The position numbers were made by a program, and so were the translations under genes. The notes beneath the pieces were generated by a model. The model was not told the origin of the DNA and did not search any database. It saw nothing but the letters and a program-made list of their open reading frames with translations. Below, one piece after another: positions 5,820-14,676 of a stretch of DNA of 21,775 nucleotides (positions are counted from its first letter, which is position 1; every line of letters starts with the position of its first letter). Where the stretch lies: positions 1 through 21,775 of the forward strand of contig CAZGLL010000025.1 of assembly GCA_964526225.1 (NCBI GenBank), read 5' to 3'. The stretch is from DRYM01 sp964526225 (GTDB lineage: Archaea > Thermoproteota > Thermoprotei_A > EX4484-217-1).

Positions 5820-7732
5820 GCTATCCTTATGCTATCAAGTATTCTTGGAGCATAAGTTTCGAAACCCATTCTCCTAATGGTGTTCGCTAAAGCTAAGGTC
5901 TTACTTTCCTCCCCATGACACAATATGACTCTTTCCGGCCTAGGTGTTACATTGTTTAGAAACGCTAATAACTGTCTTCTATCAGAATGCCCTGAGAACC
6001 CTTCTACACTGAAAACTTTAAGTTTAATCTTTAACACTTCAACCTTCCCTTCCGGAGTGAAAGTTATTATTTCTCTTTGCCCATCCTTTATTTTCCTACC
6101 TAAAGTGCCTTCAACCTGATAGCTTACAAAAATTAGTGCGTTCTTTTCATCCTTAGCCATAATCTTTAAATACTCTACTGATGGTCCTCCGGTAAGCATT
6201 CCTGATGTAGCAAGTATTATTGCTGGTTCGTCTGAATCAACTATTGCTCTTCTCTCATCTTTATGTTCAACTTTTCTTATATTCTCCATGTTAAACGGGT
6301 TTTCACCTCTATAGATTGACTCTCTAACTTCGTCTGAAAGTAGTTCAGGATAGGTTGCGTGAAGAGCTGTTACCTCATCTATCATTCCATCAACATAAAT
6401 ATGTATTTTCGGTAATAACCCTTTATTCATGGCATGTAAAATAACTAACATAACCTCCTGTCCTCTACCCACAGCAAAAACCGGAATTAATACCTTTCCT
6501 TTATGCTCAATTACTTTCTTTATTTTATCTATAAGTTCCCTTTCAGCTTCATCTCTTGAGGGCAAATAGTCTGTTCCGTAAGTGCTTTCCATTATTAATG
6601 TTTCAACACGTGGAAACCTATCGTTAGCTTTCGGTAGCAGTCTCGTTCTACCATATTTGAAATCCCCAGTGTAAACTATGTTATGTAGTCCCTCCCCAAC
6701 ATGTAAATGCACCATTGCTGATCCTAAAATGTGACCTGCGTTGTAAAGTGTTACTCTAACGTCTGGAGCAATATCTGTTACTTCACCATAGTTTAACGGT
6801 ATTGTGTGGAGAAGCATTTTCCTAACTTCCTTAATAGTGTAAGGTACGTACTTGTTTTCCCTAGCAGCTATTTCTAAAAGATCCTTTTGCATTAAAACCA
6901 TTAGGTCACGAGTTGCTTTAGTAACATAAACTGGTCCTTCATAACCATACTTGAAAAGGTATGGAACGAGTCCGCAATGATCTAAGTGGGCATGAGTTAC
7001 TATTACTGCATCTAATGTTGAAACATCGAATTCTGACGTATCGAACCTTGGATAGGCATGAAGAGGATGTGTTGCTCCAGGATTTAATCCTGCATCAAGT
7101 AATATCTTGGTTTCAGCTGTTTCTACAAGTATTGCTGCTCTTCCTACCTCTCTAAAGCCTCCAAGAGCTGTAATTCTAACATAATTATTCTTGAAGAGAA
7201 CGGGCCTATGGATTCTATGACCTATGCTTCTAAGAACATTTATTCTATATTCGCTTTTGGCTAAAAGAACTTGGAGAATGCTTGTTAATGTTATTGTTTC
7301 TCTAGGTGGTGCTCTAACAATGTTCGGTCTCCAACCTGTCTCTAAAAGGATTTTTCTTAGGAGATTCCCACCTTTACCTATTACAAGCCCTGGTCTTGAT
7401 GATTTAATTATTATTTCTCCTAATGTATGGTCGAACTCTAAACTCTTAATATCTGCTTCTTTAGGTATTAGTTTCGTTATGATCTCTCTAGTTTCTTCTT
7501 CACTTTTCCTAACTGAGGGATCTGTTCTAATAACGACTCTCTTCTTAATTGTTTTAGCTATTTTCTTTATTATATCGGTGCTTTTGATTACTACTTCAAC
7601 GTTTTTAACGTAAATAGCTATTTCTGGACCTTCAAATTCTATTTTCGTTATTTGAGCTTCAAGAGGCATTAACTTTAGAATGGTGTTTTTTATGTATTCG
7701 TAAACATTAACTGTTTCCGCATTAACCCTCAA
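5816..7732 (-). CDS. fttA: Transcription termination factor FttA (aCPSF1), KH/beta-CASP nuclease
   Basis: A 638-residue protein matching the full length of archaeal CPSF1/FttA, the ribonuclease that cleaves nascent transcripts and terminates transcription, homologous to eukaryotic CPSF73. Residues 1-145 are the paired KH region, with the GxxG loop in LVIGKGGNLLRKIL (about 118-127). The metallo-beta-lactamase domain follows, with the zinc motif THAHLDHCG at 246-254 and further ligands in YNAGHILGS and YTGDFKYG. The beta-CASP domain is indicated by ESTYGTDYL and ATSGMLTGGPS, and late motifs GHSDRRQLL and LCHGEE complete the active site. The start is TTG 7732, six bases after the psmB stop, with no ATG nearby. 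Being downstream of psmB on the same strand, it is probably co-transcribed with it. Confidence 0.95.
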   Translation of the reverse strand: MRVNAETVNVYEYIKNTILKLMPLEAQITKIEFEGPEIAIYVKNVEVVIKSTDIIKKIAKTIKKRVVIRTDPSVRKSEEETREIITKLIPKEADIKSLEFDHTLGEIIIKSSRPGLVIGKGGNLLRKILLETGWRPNIVRAPPRETITLTSILQVLLAKSEYRINVLRSIGHRIHRPVLFKNNYVRITALGGFREVGRAAILVETAETKILLDAGLNPGATHPLHAYPRFDTSEFDVSTLDAVIVTHAHLDHCGLVPYLFKYGYEGPVYVTKATRDLMVLMQKDLLEIAARENKYVPYTIKEVRKMLLHTIPLNYGEVTDIAPDVRVTLYNAGHILGSAMVHLHVGEGLHNIVYTGDFKYGRTRLLPKANDRFPRVETLIMESTYGTDYLPSRDEAERELIDKIKKVIEHKGKVLIPVFAVGRGQEVMLVILHAMNKGLLPKIHIYVDGMIDEVTALHATYPELLSDEVRESIYRGENPFNMENIRKVEHKDERRAIVDSDEPAIILATSGMLTGGPSVEYLKIMAKDEKNALIFVSYQVEGTLGRKIKDGQREIITFTPEGKVEVLKIKLKVFSVEGFSGHSDRRQLLAFLNNVTPRPERVILCHGEESKTLALANTIRRMGFETYAPRILDSIRIA

Positions 7733-7738
7733 GGCTTA

Positions 7739-8377
7739 TCACGTTCCAACAATGTTTAAAATTTCTTCCGAACTTAACTCTTCGACACCATTTTCGGTTA
7801 TTACTACAACATCTACTCCTTCTCCCGAAGCTGTATCTCTTTTCATTGCAGCGTTAACTGCGGTAACAGCTAGCTTTATAGCTTCGTTTCTGTCCAGTTT
7901 CTCTCTAAACGAAGACTCAATAACGCTTATGGCTATCGGCGAACCTGAACCTGTTGCTGTATAGTCCTCTTCTGTAAGTGTTCCGAACCAGTCTAGAACG
8001 TAAATTCTTGGTTGGAAATCGTAACCAGCAACAATTAGTTGAACAATGTATGGAAGAACTCTTGAATAAGCAAATATTATGTTTGAAAGTATTGATGCTA
8101 TAGTTTTTATTGTAACTGGTTTTTTAGATGAAAGCTTATAGTAGCTTATCTCGGCTTTAACAACATCTATGAGTGTTTGGGCATCAGCCACTAAACCTGA
8201 AATTGTCATTGCAGCTCTTTCATCTATTTTAGCTATTTTCCTAACTTTTTTATGAGCTACGTAATAACCTGTTGTTGCCCTTTTATCAGCGGCTAAGACT
8301 ACTCCATTAGCGAACTTTAAAGCTACAGTTGTTGTGCCATGAATTGCTTTCGAATATGCTTCCTCTTGTTTGAACAT
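7739..8377 (-). CDS. psmB: Proteasome subunit beta, catalytically competent
   Basis: A 212-residue beta subunit of the 20S proteasome. A 14-residue propeptide (MFKQEEAYSKAIHG) precedes the mature N-terminus Thr1 (G|TTTVALK). Counting from Thr1, the catalytic Asp17 (LAADKR) and Lys33 (VRKIAK) are in place, as are the supporting Ser129 region (TGSGSPIA) and the Asp166/Ser169 pair (KRDTASGEG). It forms the proteolytic chamber with alpha subunits, which are not in this window. The start is ATG 8377 with a GGTG-type ribosome site upstream. It leads a two-gene unit with fttA and is divergent from egsA. A second, degenerate beta subunit lies at 17329-17931. Confidence 0.95.
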   Translation of the reverse strand: MFKQEEAYSKAIHGTTTVALKFANGVVLAADKRATTGYYVAHKKVRKIAKIDERAAMTISGLVADAQTLIDVVKAEISYYKLSSKKPVTIKTIASILSNIIFAYSRVLPYIVQLIVAGYDFQPRIYVLDWFGTLTEEDYTATGSGSPIAISVIESSFREKLDRNEAIKLAVTAVNAAMKRDTASGEGVDVVVITENGVEELSSEEILNIVGT

Positions 8378-8494
8378 ATACTACACCTTTCCTTCTAACG
8401 TAAATGTTAGATGTTACTTCAAGCTACTAGGTGTGGATGTGTATAGAAAAAACTTTGAGTACTCCTACGTTTTACCTTATCATGGGGTAACTCG

Positions 8495-8502
8495 TATTTA
8501 AG
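8495..8502 (+). promoter_or_regulatory. TATA-like element for egsA
   Basis: The sequence tatttaag is centred about 28 bases before ATG 8527. An archaeal start site about 25 bases after the TATA box would fall at or very near the ATG, so the egsA message is probably leaderless or nearly so. Confidence 0.45.
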
Positions 8503-8526
8503 ATTTATTGTGAGTGTTGATAGGAA

Positions 8527-9597
8527 ATGGGTAATAAGCATATGCTTTCGGAACACTTAATTAAGTTACCTAGACGCATAGTTATAGGTAAGGGTGTTAG
8601 ATACAAAATACCGCAGTATATTAGAGATTTGGACTTAGGAAATAACGTACTAATTGTTACAGGACCACATATCATTTCGTCGTTAGGTAAGGAGCTTATC
8701 CAAATTCTTGAAGATGAAAAATTTAATGTAGCTCATGTAATAACTAAAGGAACACATATAGACTTTCTCACGGAGCTTTTAGAAAGTATTTCGAAGGAAA
8801 AATATGATTTAATAATAGGTTTTGGAGGAGGAAAGTCCATAGATACTGCTAAATACATTGCAACTAAAACTTCAACAGCATTTATGAGCGTTCCTACAGC
8901 AGCATCACATGATGGTATAGCTTCTCCTTTCGCTTCAGTAAAAGGATTGGAAAAACCAACTTCAATAAAGGTTGAGGGTCCCGTTGCAATAATTGCTGAT
9001 ACTGAAATTGTAGCTAAGGCTCCATATAGGCTTTTAGCTTCAGGTGTAGGTGATTTAGTAGCTAAGTTTACTGCTGTATTAGATTGGCGTTTAGCCCATA
9101 AGCTTAAGAATGAATATTACGGTAGCTATGCTGCTTCGTTAGCGTTGCTTTCAGCTAAACATGCTGTATCTTATGCTTCGGTTATTAGGAGAGGTAATGA
9201 GGAATCTGTTAGGATAGTTTTGGAAGGTCTCATAAGTAGCAGTATAGCCATGCACATAGCGGGATCTTCAAGACCAGCTAGCGGTTCTGAACATTTATTT
9301 AGCCATGCTTTAGATTTAATAGCTCCGAAACCTGCCCTACATGGCGAACAATGTGGGGTAGGAACAATAATGATGGCGTATCTCCATGGGAAGAACTGGA
9401 GGAAAATAAAGAAGGCGCTAAGGAAGGTAGGTGCACCAACAACAGCTAAAGAGCTCGGAATTGATGATCACTACATAATCAAAGCGTTAACTATAGCGCA
9501 CAAGATTAGGCCTGAAAGATACACAATACTTGGCGAAACAGGGTTGACATGGGAAGCGGCGGAAAATTTAGCTAGAAAAACTGGGGTAATAGAGTAA
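8527..9597 (+). CDS. egsA: sn-glycerol-1-phosphate dehydrogenase
   Basis: A 356-residue NAD(P)-dependent dehydrogenase that reduces dihydroxyacetone phosphate to sn-glycerol-1-phosphate, the step that sets archaeal lipid stereochemistry. It has the iron-alcohol-dehydrogenase-like fold: the nucleotide-binding motif GFGGGKSIDTAKYIA (about residue 98), the substrate loop PTAASHDGIASPFAS (about 122) and the metal ligands in GVGDLVAKF, SEHLFSHALD and ALHGEQCG. The length fits the family. The start is ATG 8527; ATG 8542 is an alternative, but the TATA-like element at 8495 fits the first. It is transcribed alone, divergent from psmB. Confidence 0.95.
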   Translation: MGNKHMLSEHLIKLPRRIVIGKGVRYKIPQYIRDLDLGNNVLIVTGPHIISSLGKELIQILEDEKFNVAHVITKGTHIDFLTELLESISKEKYDLIIGFGGGKSIDTAKYIATKTSTAFMSVPTAASHDGIASPFASVKGLEKPTSIKVEGPVAIIADTEIVAKAPYRLLASGVGDLVAKFTAVLDWRLAHKLKNEYYGSYAASLALLSAKHAVSYASVIRRGNEESVRIVLEGLISSSIAMHIAGSSRPASGSEHLFSHALDLIAPKPALHGEQCGVGTIMMAYLHGKNWRKIKKALRKVGAPTTAKELGIDDHYIIKALTIAHKIRPERYTILGETGLTWEAAENLARKTGVIE

Positions 9598-9678
9598 AAA
9601 CTTAGTTAGTAGCAAACATATAGCATATAAAATAATCCTAAATTGTAAAATGTCTAGTTACATAAGGAGATGATGGAA

Positions 9679-10134
9679 ATGTCGGAGAATATTATAATAA
9701 CGTTGGTACCTAAGGCTTTCGCTAAGAAAGGTTATAAATTCGTTTTTGAGGGAAAGGTAAGTGAAGAATGTAAGGATTGTCCACTTTATAATGTTTGCGT
9801 AAAGAATCTAGAGGCTGGAAGGGTTTATGAAATAGTTAATGTTAGAAATAAGAAACATAAGTGTAAAGTTTATGGTTCAGAAATTGTTGTTGTTGAAGTT
9901 AGGGAAGCAGATGTTGAAGTGTTGGTTAAAACATCTATAGCTATTGAGGGAGCAATAATATCTTATAGTCCAGTTAATTGTAATGAGTACTCCTGTCCTT
10001 ATTTTAAACTATGCAAACCTTTAGGGGTTAAGTCTGATGATAAATATAAGGTAATTAGGGTTCTTGAAAAACTTAAATGCTCTCGCGGTTACTCCCTTAC
10101 AAAAGTTTTACTCAGACGGGTTAGAGGCTTCTGA
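9679..10134 (+). CDS. UPF0179 family cysteine-rich protein
   Basis: A 151-residue protein of the archaeal UPF0179 family, whose function is unknown. It has two cysteine clusters, ECKDCPLYNVC near the front and CNEYSCPYFKLC near the back, plus KCKV and KCSR, enough to bind zinc or an iron-sulfur cluster. The typical family start IITLVPKAFAKKGYKF is present. Of three in-frame ATGs (9670, 9673, 9679) the last is chosen because GGAGA at 9666-9670 is at ribosome-site distance from it. Its 3' end overlaps the convergent prolyl isomerase gene by 27 bases. Confidence 0.85.
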   Translation: MSENIIITLVPKAFAKKGYKFVFEGKVSEECKDCPLYNVCVKNLEAGRVYEIVNVRNKKHKCKVYGSEIVVVEVREADVEVLVKTSIAIEGAIISYSPVNCNEYSCPYFKLCKPLGVKSDDKYKVIRVLEKLKCSRGYSLTKVLLRRVRGF

Positions 10135-10857
10135 CTTATTTTCCTTCTTGGTTTCAGCTTTAACCTCCGGTAATTTTATCTGATATGTTTCTACAAACTC
10201 TACCGTTGGAGCTAATGGCACATATTTCTCTATTTCCTTAACAACTGCTTGCTTAATGTACTGAATGTCTTCAATAAAGTATGTTTCTCTTGGCATCTCG
10301 ATTCTCAATGTGCCATTAACTATTTTGATGTTGAATTTTTCAGGAGCTACAGGTTTTATTCTCCTATGAAGTAGATACTTTATTTTCTCTAGTGGATCAT
10401 CTATTTTCCTTAAAATCTTAACTTCGTAAATAAGAGTTTTGCCTGCAAGCGGGTGATTGAAGTCAACTATTACTCTACCGCCAGTTATGTTCCTTATGGT
10501 TGCTAGCATACCGTTTATTTCTACAATTTCTCCTACCTTAGGCATAATACCTTTCTTGGTGAATTCTCTTAGCGGTAATAGTTTCACTTTTGAAGGATCT
10601 CTTTTACCGTAGGCTTTTTCTGGAGATATTTCAAGTGTTTTTTCTTCTCCTACATTCATTTTCTTGAGTTCTTCTTCTAATCCTTCTATAACCCTATGTT
10701 CACCTATGATAACTAAAAGTGGTTCGTAAATTTTTTCCTCACTAAATTTCTTATGTTCCTTGGCAACTTCGGCTTTCGAAGTGTCTATAAGCTCTCCTGT
10801 TTCTTTAACTTTAGCTACGTAGTCTATTAATATGAAGTCACCTTCATTAAAAGGCAT
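10108..10857 (-). CDS. FKBP-type peptidyl-prolyl cis-trans isomerase (SlyD-like, long form)
   Basis: A protein of about 249 residues that catalyses proline isomerisation and probably acts as a chaperone in protein folding. The FKBP domain begins FNEGDFILIDYVAKVKETGE and contains VIIGEHRVIEGLEEELKKMNVGE; an inserted IF (flap) domain follows PEKAYGKRDPSKV, with the return motif VDFNHPLAGKTLIYEVKI characteristic of SlyD/long archaeal FKBPs. The C-terminal 90 residues form an extra domain found in long archaeal forms, ending in a charged tail. The frame begins at GTG 10869, but ATG 10857 is preferred because GGTGA lies at the right distance. Its tail overlaps the UPF0179 gene. Confidence 0.9.
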   Translation of the reverse strand: MPFNEGDFILIDYVAKVKETGELIDTSKAEVAKEHKKFSEEKIYEPLLVIIGEHRVIEGLEEELKKMNVGEEKTLEISPEKAYGKRDPSKVKLLPLREFTKKGIMPKVGEIVEINGMLATIRNITGGRVIVDFNHPLAGKTLIYEVKILRKIDDPLEKIKYLLHRRIKPVAPEKFNIKIVNGTLRIEMPRETYFIEDIQYIKQAVVKEIEKYVPLAPTVEFVETYQIKLPEVKAETKKENKSEASNPSE

Positions 10858-10922
10858 TGCCGTATTCACCTAGAACTGTACAATATGTGCTATGGGGATT
10901 TAGATTTGTAGGTTTTTAAAGT

Positions 10923-11489
10923 TTAGCGTCCTTTCCTAAGGAACCATCCTTTATCGATAATGTTTAAACACACTATTTCATCACCCTTCAATGTCTCGGA
11001 AAGGAGTTCTTTAGGTTTAACTGTGAGCTTACATAGTCCTAGGAAATCTTCGAACTTATTTACTACGACAACTACCTTAGAGAGAGGCGGATATGTCTTT
11101 AAAATAGATTTAGCCATAATGTCTCTTCCATAGAGGAAAAGAGCTGATGCATGGTCATTAACCATTATAGCGTTTCTTTTAGCCTCTATAAAGAGTTTTT
11201 CCGCGATGTCCATGCTTATTTCGTATTTTCCCTTTACTATCTGGCCTAAAAATAAACCTAGAGAGTAAGGTTCTTTCTTCATTATTCCTTTAATGTATTT
11301 AGATACAAAGGATTCCATATTTGCTGATACTAGAAAGAGCTCATTTCTTTCTACACCACGTGTTATGTATATTGTTTTTCCGGAAAAAACGCGTTCCACA
11401 GTCTCATTCCCAAACATTTGAGATAATGTTGTAACAACGTTTTTCACTATAGGTTCTGAGGCTTTAACAAATATGGGGTACTTCGTCAT
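10923..11489 (-). CDS. Nip7-like/PUA-domain RNA-binding protein
   Basis: A protein of about 188 residues with a C-terminal PUA-like domain (HASALFLYGRDIMAKSI followed by VVVVVNKFEDFLGLCKL) and an N-terminal half resembling the pre-PUA domain of Nip7, a 60S ribosome biogenesis factor. The gene lies 12 bases after the RNA m5C methyltransferase stop on the same strand, so the pair is probably co-transcribed. Archaeal Nip7 and PUA proteins can bind RNA together with m5C methyltransferases, so a partnership is plausible, though this is inference. The frame opens at GTG 11498, but ATG 11489 is preferred because GGGGTGAT precedes it. The exact family is uncertain. Confidence 0.6.
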   Translation of the reverse strand: MTKYPIFVKASEPIVKNVVTTLSQMFGNETVERVFSGKTIYITRGVERNELFLVSANMESFVSKYIKGIMKKEPYSLGLFLGQIVKGKYEISMDIAEKLFIEAKRNAIMVNDHASALFLYGRDIMAKSILKTYPPLSKVVVVVNKFEDFLGLCKLTVKPKELLSETLKGDEIVCLNIIDKGWFLRKGR

Positions 11490-11501
11490 TGCTATCACCC
11501 C

Positions 11502-12524
11502 TTAGGTTTTAACTATTTTGCATATGAAGAAACCCGCCATTTCATGCTTATGTGGGAAAACTCTATAGCATTTCGAAATATCACTATTTAACCTAATTCC
11601 GAAAACCTCTGTAAATCCTTTATCACCGAAATTCGGTATAACGCTTAGTTTCCCCAATTTAATATTGTCGAACATGTTGAGTGCTTCGTTAATTACAAAC
11701 TCGTTTTCCTCAGGAGCTATTGAACAAGTTGAGTAAACGAGTTCTCCTCCGGGAGCTAGAGCCTCAATCGCTGCCTTAATGAGTTCTATTTGTCGTAAAG
11801 CCATTCGATAAAGATCCTCAAGTTTAGTTTTCATTTTCCTAGTGGGATCTATGGGTAAAAGTCCTTCCCCTGTGCATGGAGCATCTAGGAGTATTTTTGA
11901 AAACTTCTCCTTTAGCACACTAATTTTCCTCGCATCTGTTCTTATAAGTATAGTATTGCTTACACCCATTCTCGAAATATTTGACCTAAGTGTTTTCATT
12001 CTCTCCCTATTTAGCTCAATAGCAACTATTACACCTTCGTTCCTCATGAGCTCAGCGAGATGGGTTGTTTTTCCTCCAGGAGCAGCACACATATCTAAAA
12101 CTATGTCTGTTGGTGATGGGTTTAGTTCTAGAGGCGGTATCATTGAAGAAGCGTCTTGGATGAAATAGTATCCGAATAAGTGTTCATGTAAATAACCTAC
12201 TTTTTCCGAGCCCTTTAATACATAAAATCCCTTCTTAAACCAGTAGATTTCCCTTAATTCTACGTTCTTACTTTCCAATCTTTCCTTAAGTTTATCACAA
12301 TTTATTTTTAAGGTATTACATCTAATGGACTTCGGTAAGCCTCGTCCGGTCATTTTAAGAAGAGCTTCTACTTCCTCTAGACTGTCAAACATTTTAATAT
12401 ATCTTTCAACCATGTAAGGTAGAAAACCATACTTTTTAGCCGATAACAGGGCTTTCTGAGAAGGCTTAGCGTAATCTAGGCTTATCTTAAACGTTTTAAA
12501 TGGTATTTGGAAATATTCTGTCAC
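11502..12524 (-). CDS. RNA (cytosine-5)-methyltransferase, NOP2/Sun family
   Basis: A 340-residue SAM-dependent enzyme that makes m5C in tRNA or rRNA. Motifs in order: an N-terminal region with SIRCNTLKI (substrate domain), the family YFIQDASSM, SAM motif I VLDMCAAPGGKTTHLAE, motif IV LDAPCTGEG with the release cysteine, and motif VI YSTCSIAPEENE with the catalytic cysteine. The frame is open back to 12680, but that extension overlaps the divergent CYTH gene and is not family-like. GTG 12524, preceded by GAGGG, gives MTEYFQIPFKTF and a standard length. The target RNA cannot be read from the sequence. Confidence 0.88.
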   Translation of the reverse strand: MTEYFQIPFKTFKISLDYAKPSQKALLSAKKYGFLPYMVERYIKMFDSLEEVEALLKMTGRGLPKSIRCNTLKINCDKLKERLESKNVELREIYWFKKGFYVLKGSEKVGYLHEHLFGYYFIQDASSMIPPLELNPSPTDIVLDMCAAPGGKTTHLAELMRNEGVIVAIELNRERMKTLRSNISRMGVSNTILIRTDARKISVLKEKFSKILLDAPCTGEGLLPIDPTRKMKTKLEDLYRMALRQIELIKAAIEALAPGGELVYSTCSIAPEENEFVINEALNMFDNIKLGKLSVIPNFGDKGFTEVFGIRLNSDISKCYRVFPHKHEMAGFFICKIVKT

Positions 12525-12554
12525 AAACTTAGCCCTCTGAGGTTGGTACTGAAA

Positions 12555-13079
12555 ATGATAGAGAGAGAAGTTAAAATAAAAGTTTGTTGCGAGGAAACGA
12601 TTCGCATAATGAACGTTTTGAAGAACATGGATGCTAGGGTTCTCGGAAAATATAGGGAAGTTGATATCTATCTTAATCATCCGTGTAGGGATTTTTCGAA
12701 AACAGATGAAGCACTAAGAATTAGGGTGTTTAATGGAAAAGATTTATGTGAGCTAACTTATAAGGGTCCACGAATTCGTTCTGATGAGAGAATTAAAGTT
12801 CGTGAAGAAGTAACTATAAAGGTTTTAAGAAGCGATGTTGAGAACCTAATTCGGCTTCTTAAGAAATTAGGGTTTAAAGAGGTAGCTAAGGTCGTTAAGG
12901 AGAGAGCAGAATTTCAGGTAGGAGAGGCAAAGATAGCTTTAGACAAAGTTGAAAAACTCGGATGCTTTATTGAAATAGAATTTCCTGAAAAGGCATATCT
13001 TGAGAGAGTTTTGGAAATGTTAAATATTAAGGGGGAATTTATCGAGAAAACGTATTTAGAAATGGTTTTGAATTTATAA
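12555..13079 (+). CDS. cyaB: CYTH-domain protein, class IV adenylate cyclase/triphosphatase-like (CyaB)
   Basis: A 174-residue CYTH protein. It begins MIEREVKIKV, with the ExExK motif (Glu3, Glu5, Lys7) that binds metal and triphosphate in the family. Further family residues are RIRVFNGKDLCELTYKGPR (about 55-74) and LGCFIEIEFPE near the C-terminus. Members act on ATP (cyclic AMP formation) or on thiamine or inorganic triphosphate; archaeal ones are mostly uncharacterised, so the substrate is open. ATG 12555 is chosen over an upstream TTG 12507 because only the short form has the conserved N-terminus. It is divergent from the methyltransferase gene, 30 bases away, and ends one base before the convergent phosphoesterase stop. 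Confidence 0.85.
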   Translation: MIEREVKIKVCCEETIRIMNVLKNMDARVLGKYREVDIYLNHPCRDFSKTDEALRIRVFNGKDLCELTYKGPRIRSDERIKVREEVTIKVLRSDVENLIRLLKKLGFKEVAKVVKERAEFQVGEAKIALDKVEKLGCFIEIEFPEKAYLERVLEMLNIKGEFIEKTYLEMVLNL

Positions 13080-13080
13080 T

Positions 13081-13752
13081 TTAAAATCTACTAAGAACCA
13101 CTAAGGATATTTTTAACCCGCCATCCAATACCTTCATATAAAGTTCACCGTAAAATCCTCTACGTAATGGACCAGGATTCACTATTACTGTTTTACCATG
13201 TTTCACAATGTTTCTTCCTTCATGAACATGCGCACATAGTGTAAGTGTTGGTTTACAGTTCTCTATGATCCTTCTTAAAGCATAACTTCCCATATGCCCT
13301 CTCACAGGATCATAATCTACTTTTAAACCGTGAGGCGGTATGTGAGTTACCAGTATTGATGTTTTAACCTTATTGCAAATGTTACATATATTGTGTTCTA
13401 GCTTAGCTATTTCCGTTTCTAGAGGTAACTTTAAATCATAGCTTATTAATGGCGGTATTATAATTACGCCGAGGTCATTGTTAATATAGGTTTTTTCAAA
13501 AATAATCCCCTCCTTTATTTTATCTAAAAACACTTCCGGATCATTTTCGCCTCTAACGATGAATACCGTATTGTTAATGGAATGAAAAAGTTCATCGATT
13601 ATTCTTATGAAAAATCTATGGTTTCTATCGAATGTTATATCGCCTAAAACGAATACGTACTCATAGCTATTTAGAACCGTACGTATATGGTTTAGATATT
13701 TTAGTGATCCATGAAAGTCTCCTAGAATTAAGGCCTTTACATACTTTAACAT
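13081..13752 (-). CDS. Calcineurin-like metallophosphoesterase
   Basis: A 223-residue predicted phosphoesterase with a two-metal active site. The motifs are LILGDFHGS (D-x-H), VLGDI (GD), RGENDPE in place of the usual GNHD, VTHIPPHG (H) and CAHVHEGRN in the position of GHxH. The C-terminal VNPGPLRRGFYGEL is typical of the YfcE/MPP-like group. The substrate is unknown. The start is ATG 13752. The gene is convergent with cyaB with a single base between the two stop codons, and divergent from the SAM hydrolase gene by about 105 bases. Confidence 0.85.
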   Translation of the reverse strand: MLKYVKALILGDFHGSLKYLNHIRTVLNSYEYVFVLGDITFDRNHRFFIRIIDELFHSINNTVFIVRGENDPEVFLDKIKEGIIFEKTYINNDLGVIIIPPLISYDLKLPLETEIAKLEHNICNICNKVKTSILVTHIPPHGLKVDYDPVRGHMGSYALRRIIENCKPTLTLCAHVHEGRNIVKHGKTVIVNPGPLRRGFYGELYMKVLDGGLKISLVVLSRF

Positions 13753-13857
13753 GTACTTTTCACGCTACCTTTCTCCTATTATGGAAGCATTAGCAACATA
13801 ATAAAGTGTTTCTTCTAATTAAATATTAAGGTGAGTAGTGTATTTTAAGAAGTTGGG

Positions 13858-14673
13858 ATGATTAAAATGGGGAAGCAAATTATTGCTTTACTCACGGATT
13901 TTGGAATGAAGGATCCCTATGTTTCAGCGATGAAAGCTGTTATTAAAAGTATTAACCCTAACGTGGATATTATCGATATTTCGCACGATGTTGAAAGTTT
14001 TAGCATTTTTCAAGCATCTTTTGTTCTTGCTGGTGCATCAAAGTTCTTTCCTAAAGGAGCAGTTTTCGTTGTTGTTATAGATCCTGGTGTTGGTACTTCA
14101 CGTAGAGCTTTAATTGCTAAAACATGTGCTGATAAAGTATACGTAGCTCCTGATAATGGTGTTTTAACTTTAGTTATAGATCAAGAGGGATTATGTGAAG
14201 CTTATGAAATAATGAATGAGAACTTCATGCTTAAACCTGTTTCTAAAACATTTCATGGAAGAGATGTTTTTGCTCCAATAGCGGCATATATTACATTAGG
14301 TGTTCCGTTGAGTTTTTTCGGTAGGAAACTTAGTGCTAACAGTATTAAGAGGATAAAAGTTCTTAAGCCTAAGTACATGTCTCACGAAGTTATTGGTTCA
14401 CTAATCCATTTTGATAAGTTTGGCAATGCTATAACAAATATTGAAGCTGACATGGTTGAATGGTTAGACGTAGGGGATCAGGTAAAGATTATTATAAATG
14501 ATAAGTTAAAGCTTAGTTTGAAATATGTTGAATCTTTCGGCTACGTTGGCGAGGGTGAAGCAGCCTTAATTAAGGATAGTTTTGGACTTTTAGAGTTGGT
14601 TGTTAATAAGGGGTCTGCGAAAGACAAGTATAGGTTAAAATTAGGCTCTAAAATAGTCGTAAGTAAGGTGTGA
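13858..14673 (+). CDS. S-adenosyl-L-methionine hydrolase (adenosine-forming), DUF62 family
   Basis: A 271-residue protein of the SAM hydroxide adenosyltransferase family (relatives of fluorinase and chlorinase), which splits SAM into adenosine and methionine using an activated water. Family motifs are LLTDFGMKDPYVSAMK near the start, IDPGVGTSRRALI (about residue 76), PDNGVLT, HGRDVFAPIAAYI (about 140) and DKFGNAITNI (about 182). ATG 13858 and ATG 13867 (MGKQIIALL) are both possible; the second matches usual family length. It heads a tight three-gene run with nadM (3-base gap) and rtcA (4-base overlap). Confidence 0.92.
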   Translation: MIKMGKQIIALLTDFGMKDPYVSAMKAVIKSINPNVDIIDISHDVESFSIFQASFVLAGASKFFPKGAVFVVVIDPGVGTSRRALIAKTCADKVYVAPDNGVLTLVIDQEGLCEAYEIMNENFMLKPVSKTFHGRDVFAPIAAYITLGVPLSFFGRKLSANSIKRIKVLKPKYMSHEVIGSLIHFDKFGNAITNIEADMVEWLDVGDQVKIIINDKLKLSLKYVESFGYVGEGEAALIKDSFGLLELVVNKGSAKDKYRLKLGSKIVVSKV

Positions 14674-14676
14674 AAA

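Noticed and set aside
7224..7613. 129-codon plus-strand ORF inside fttA
   Set aside because: Antisense shadow of the KH region of fttA, Leu/Ser-rich without any motif.
12525..12680. Extension of the m5C methyltransferase start to 12680
   Set aside because: It would overlap the divergent CYTH gene's conserved N-terminus and adds non-family sequence; GTG 12524 has a ribosome site and gives normal length.
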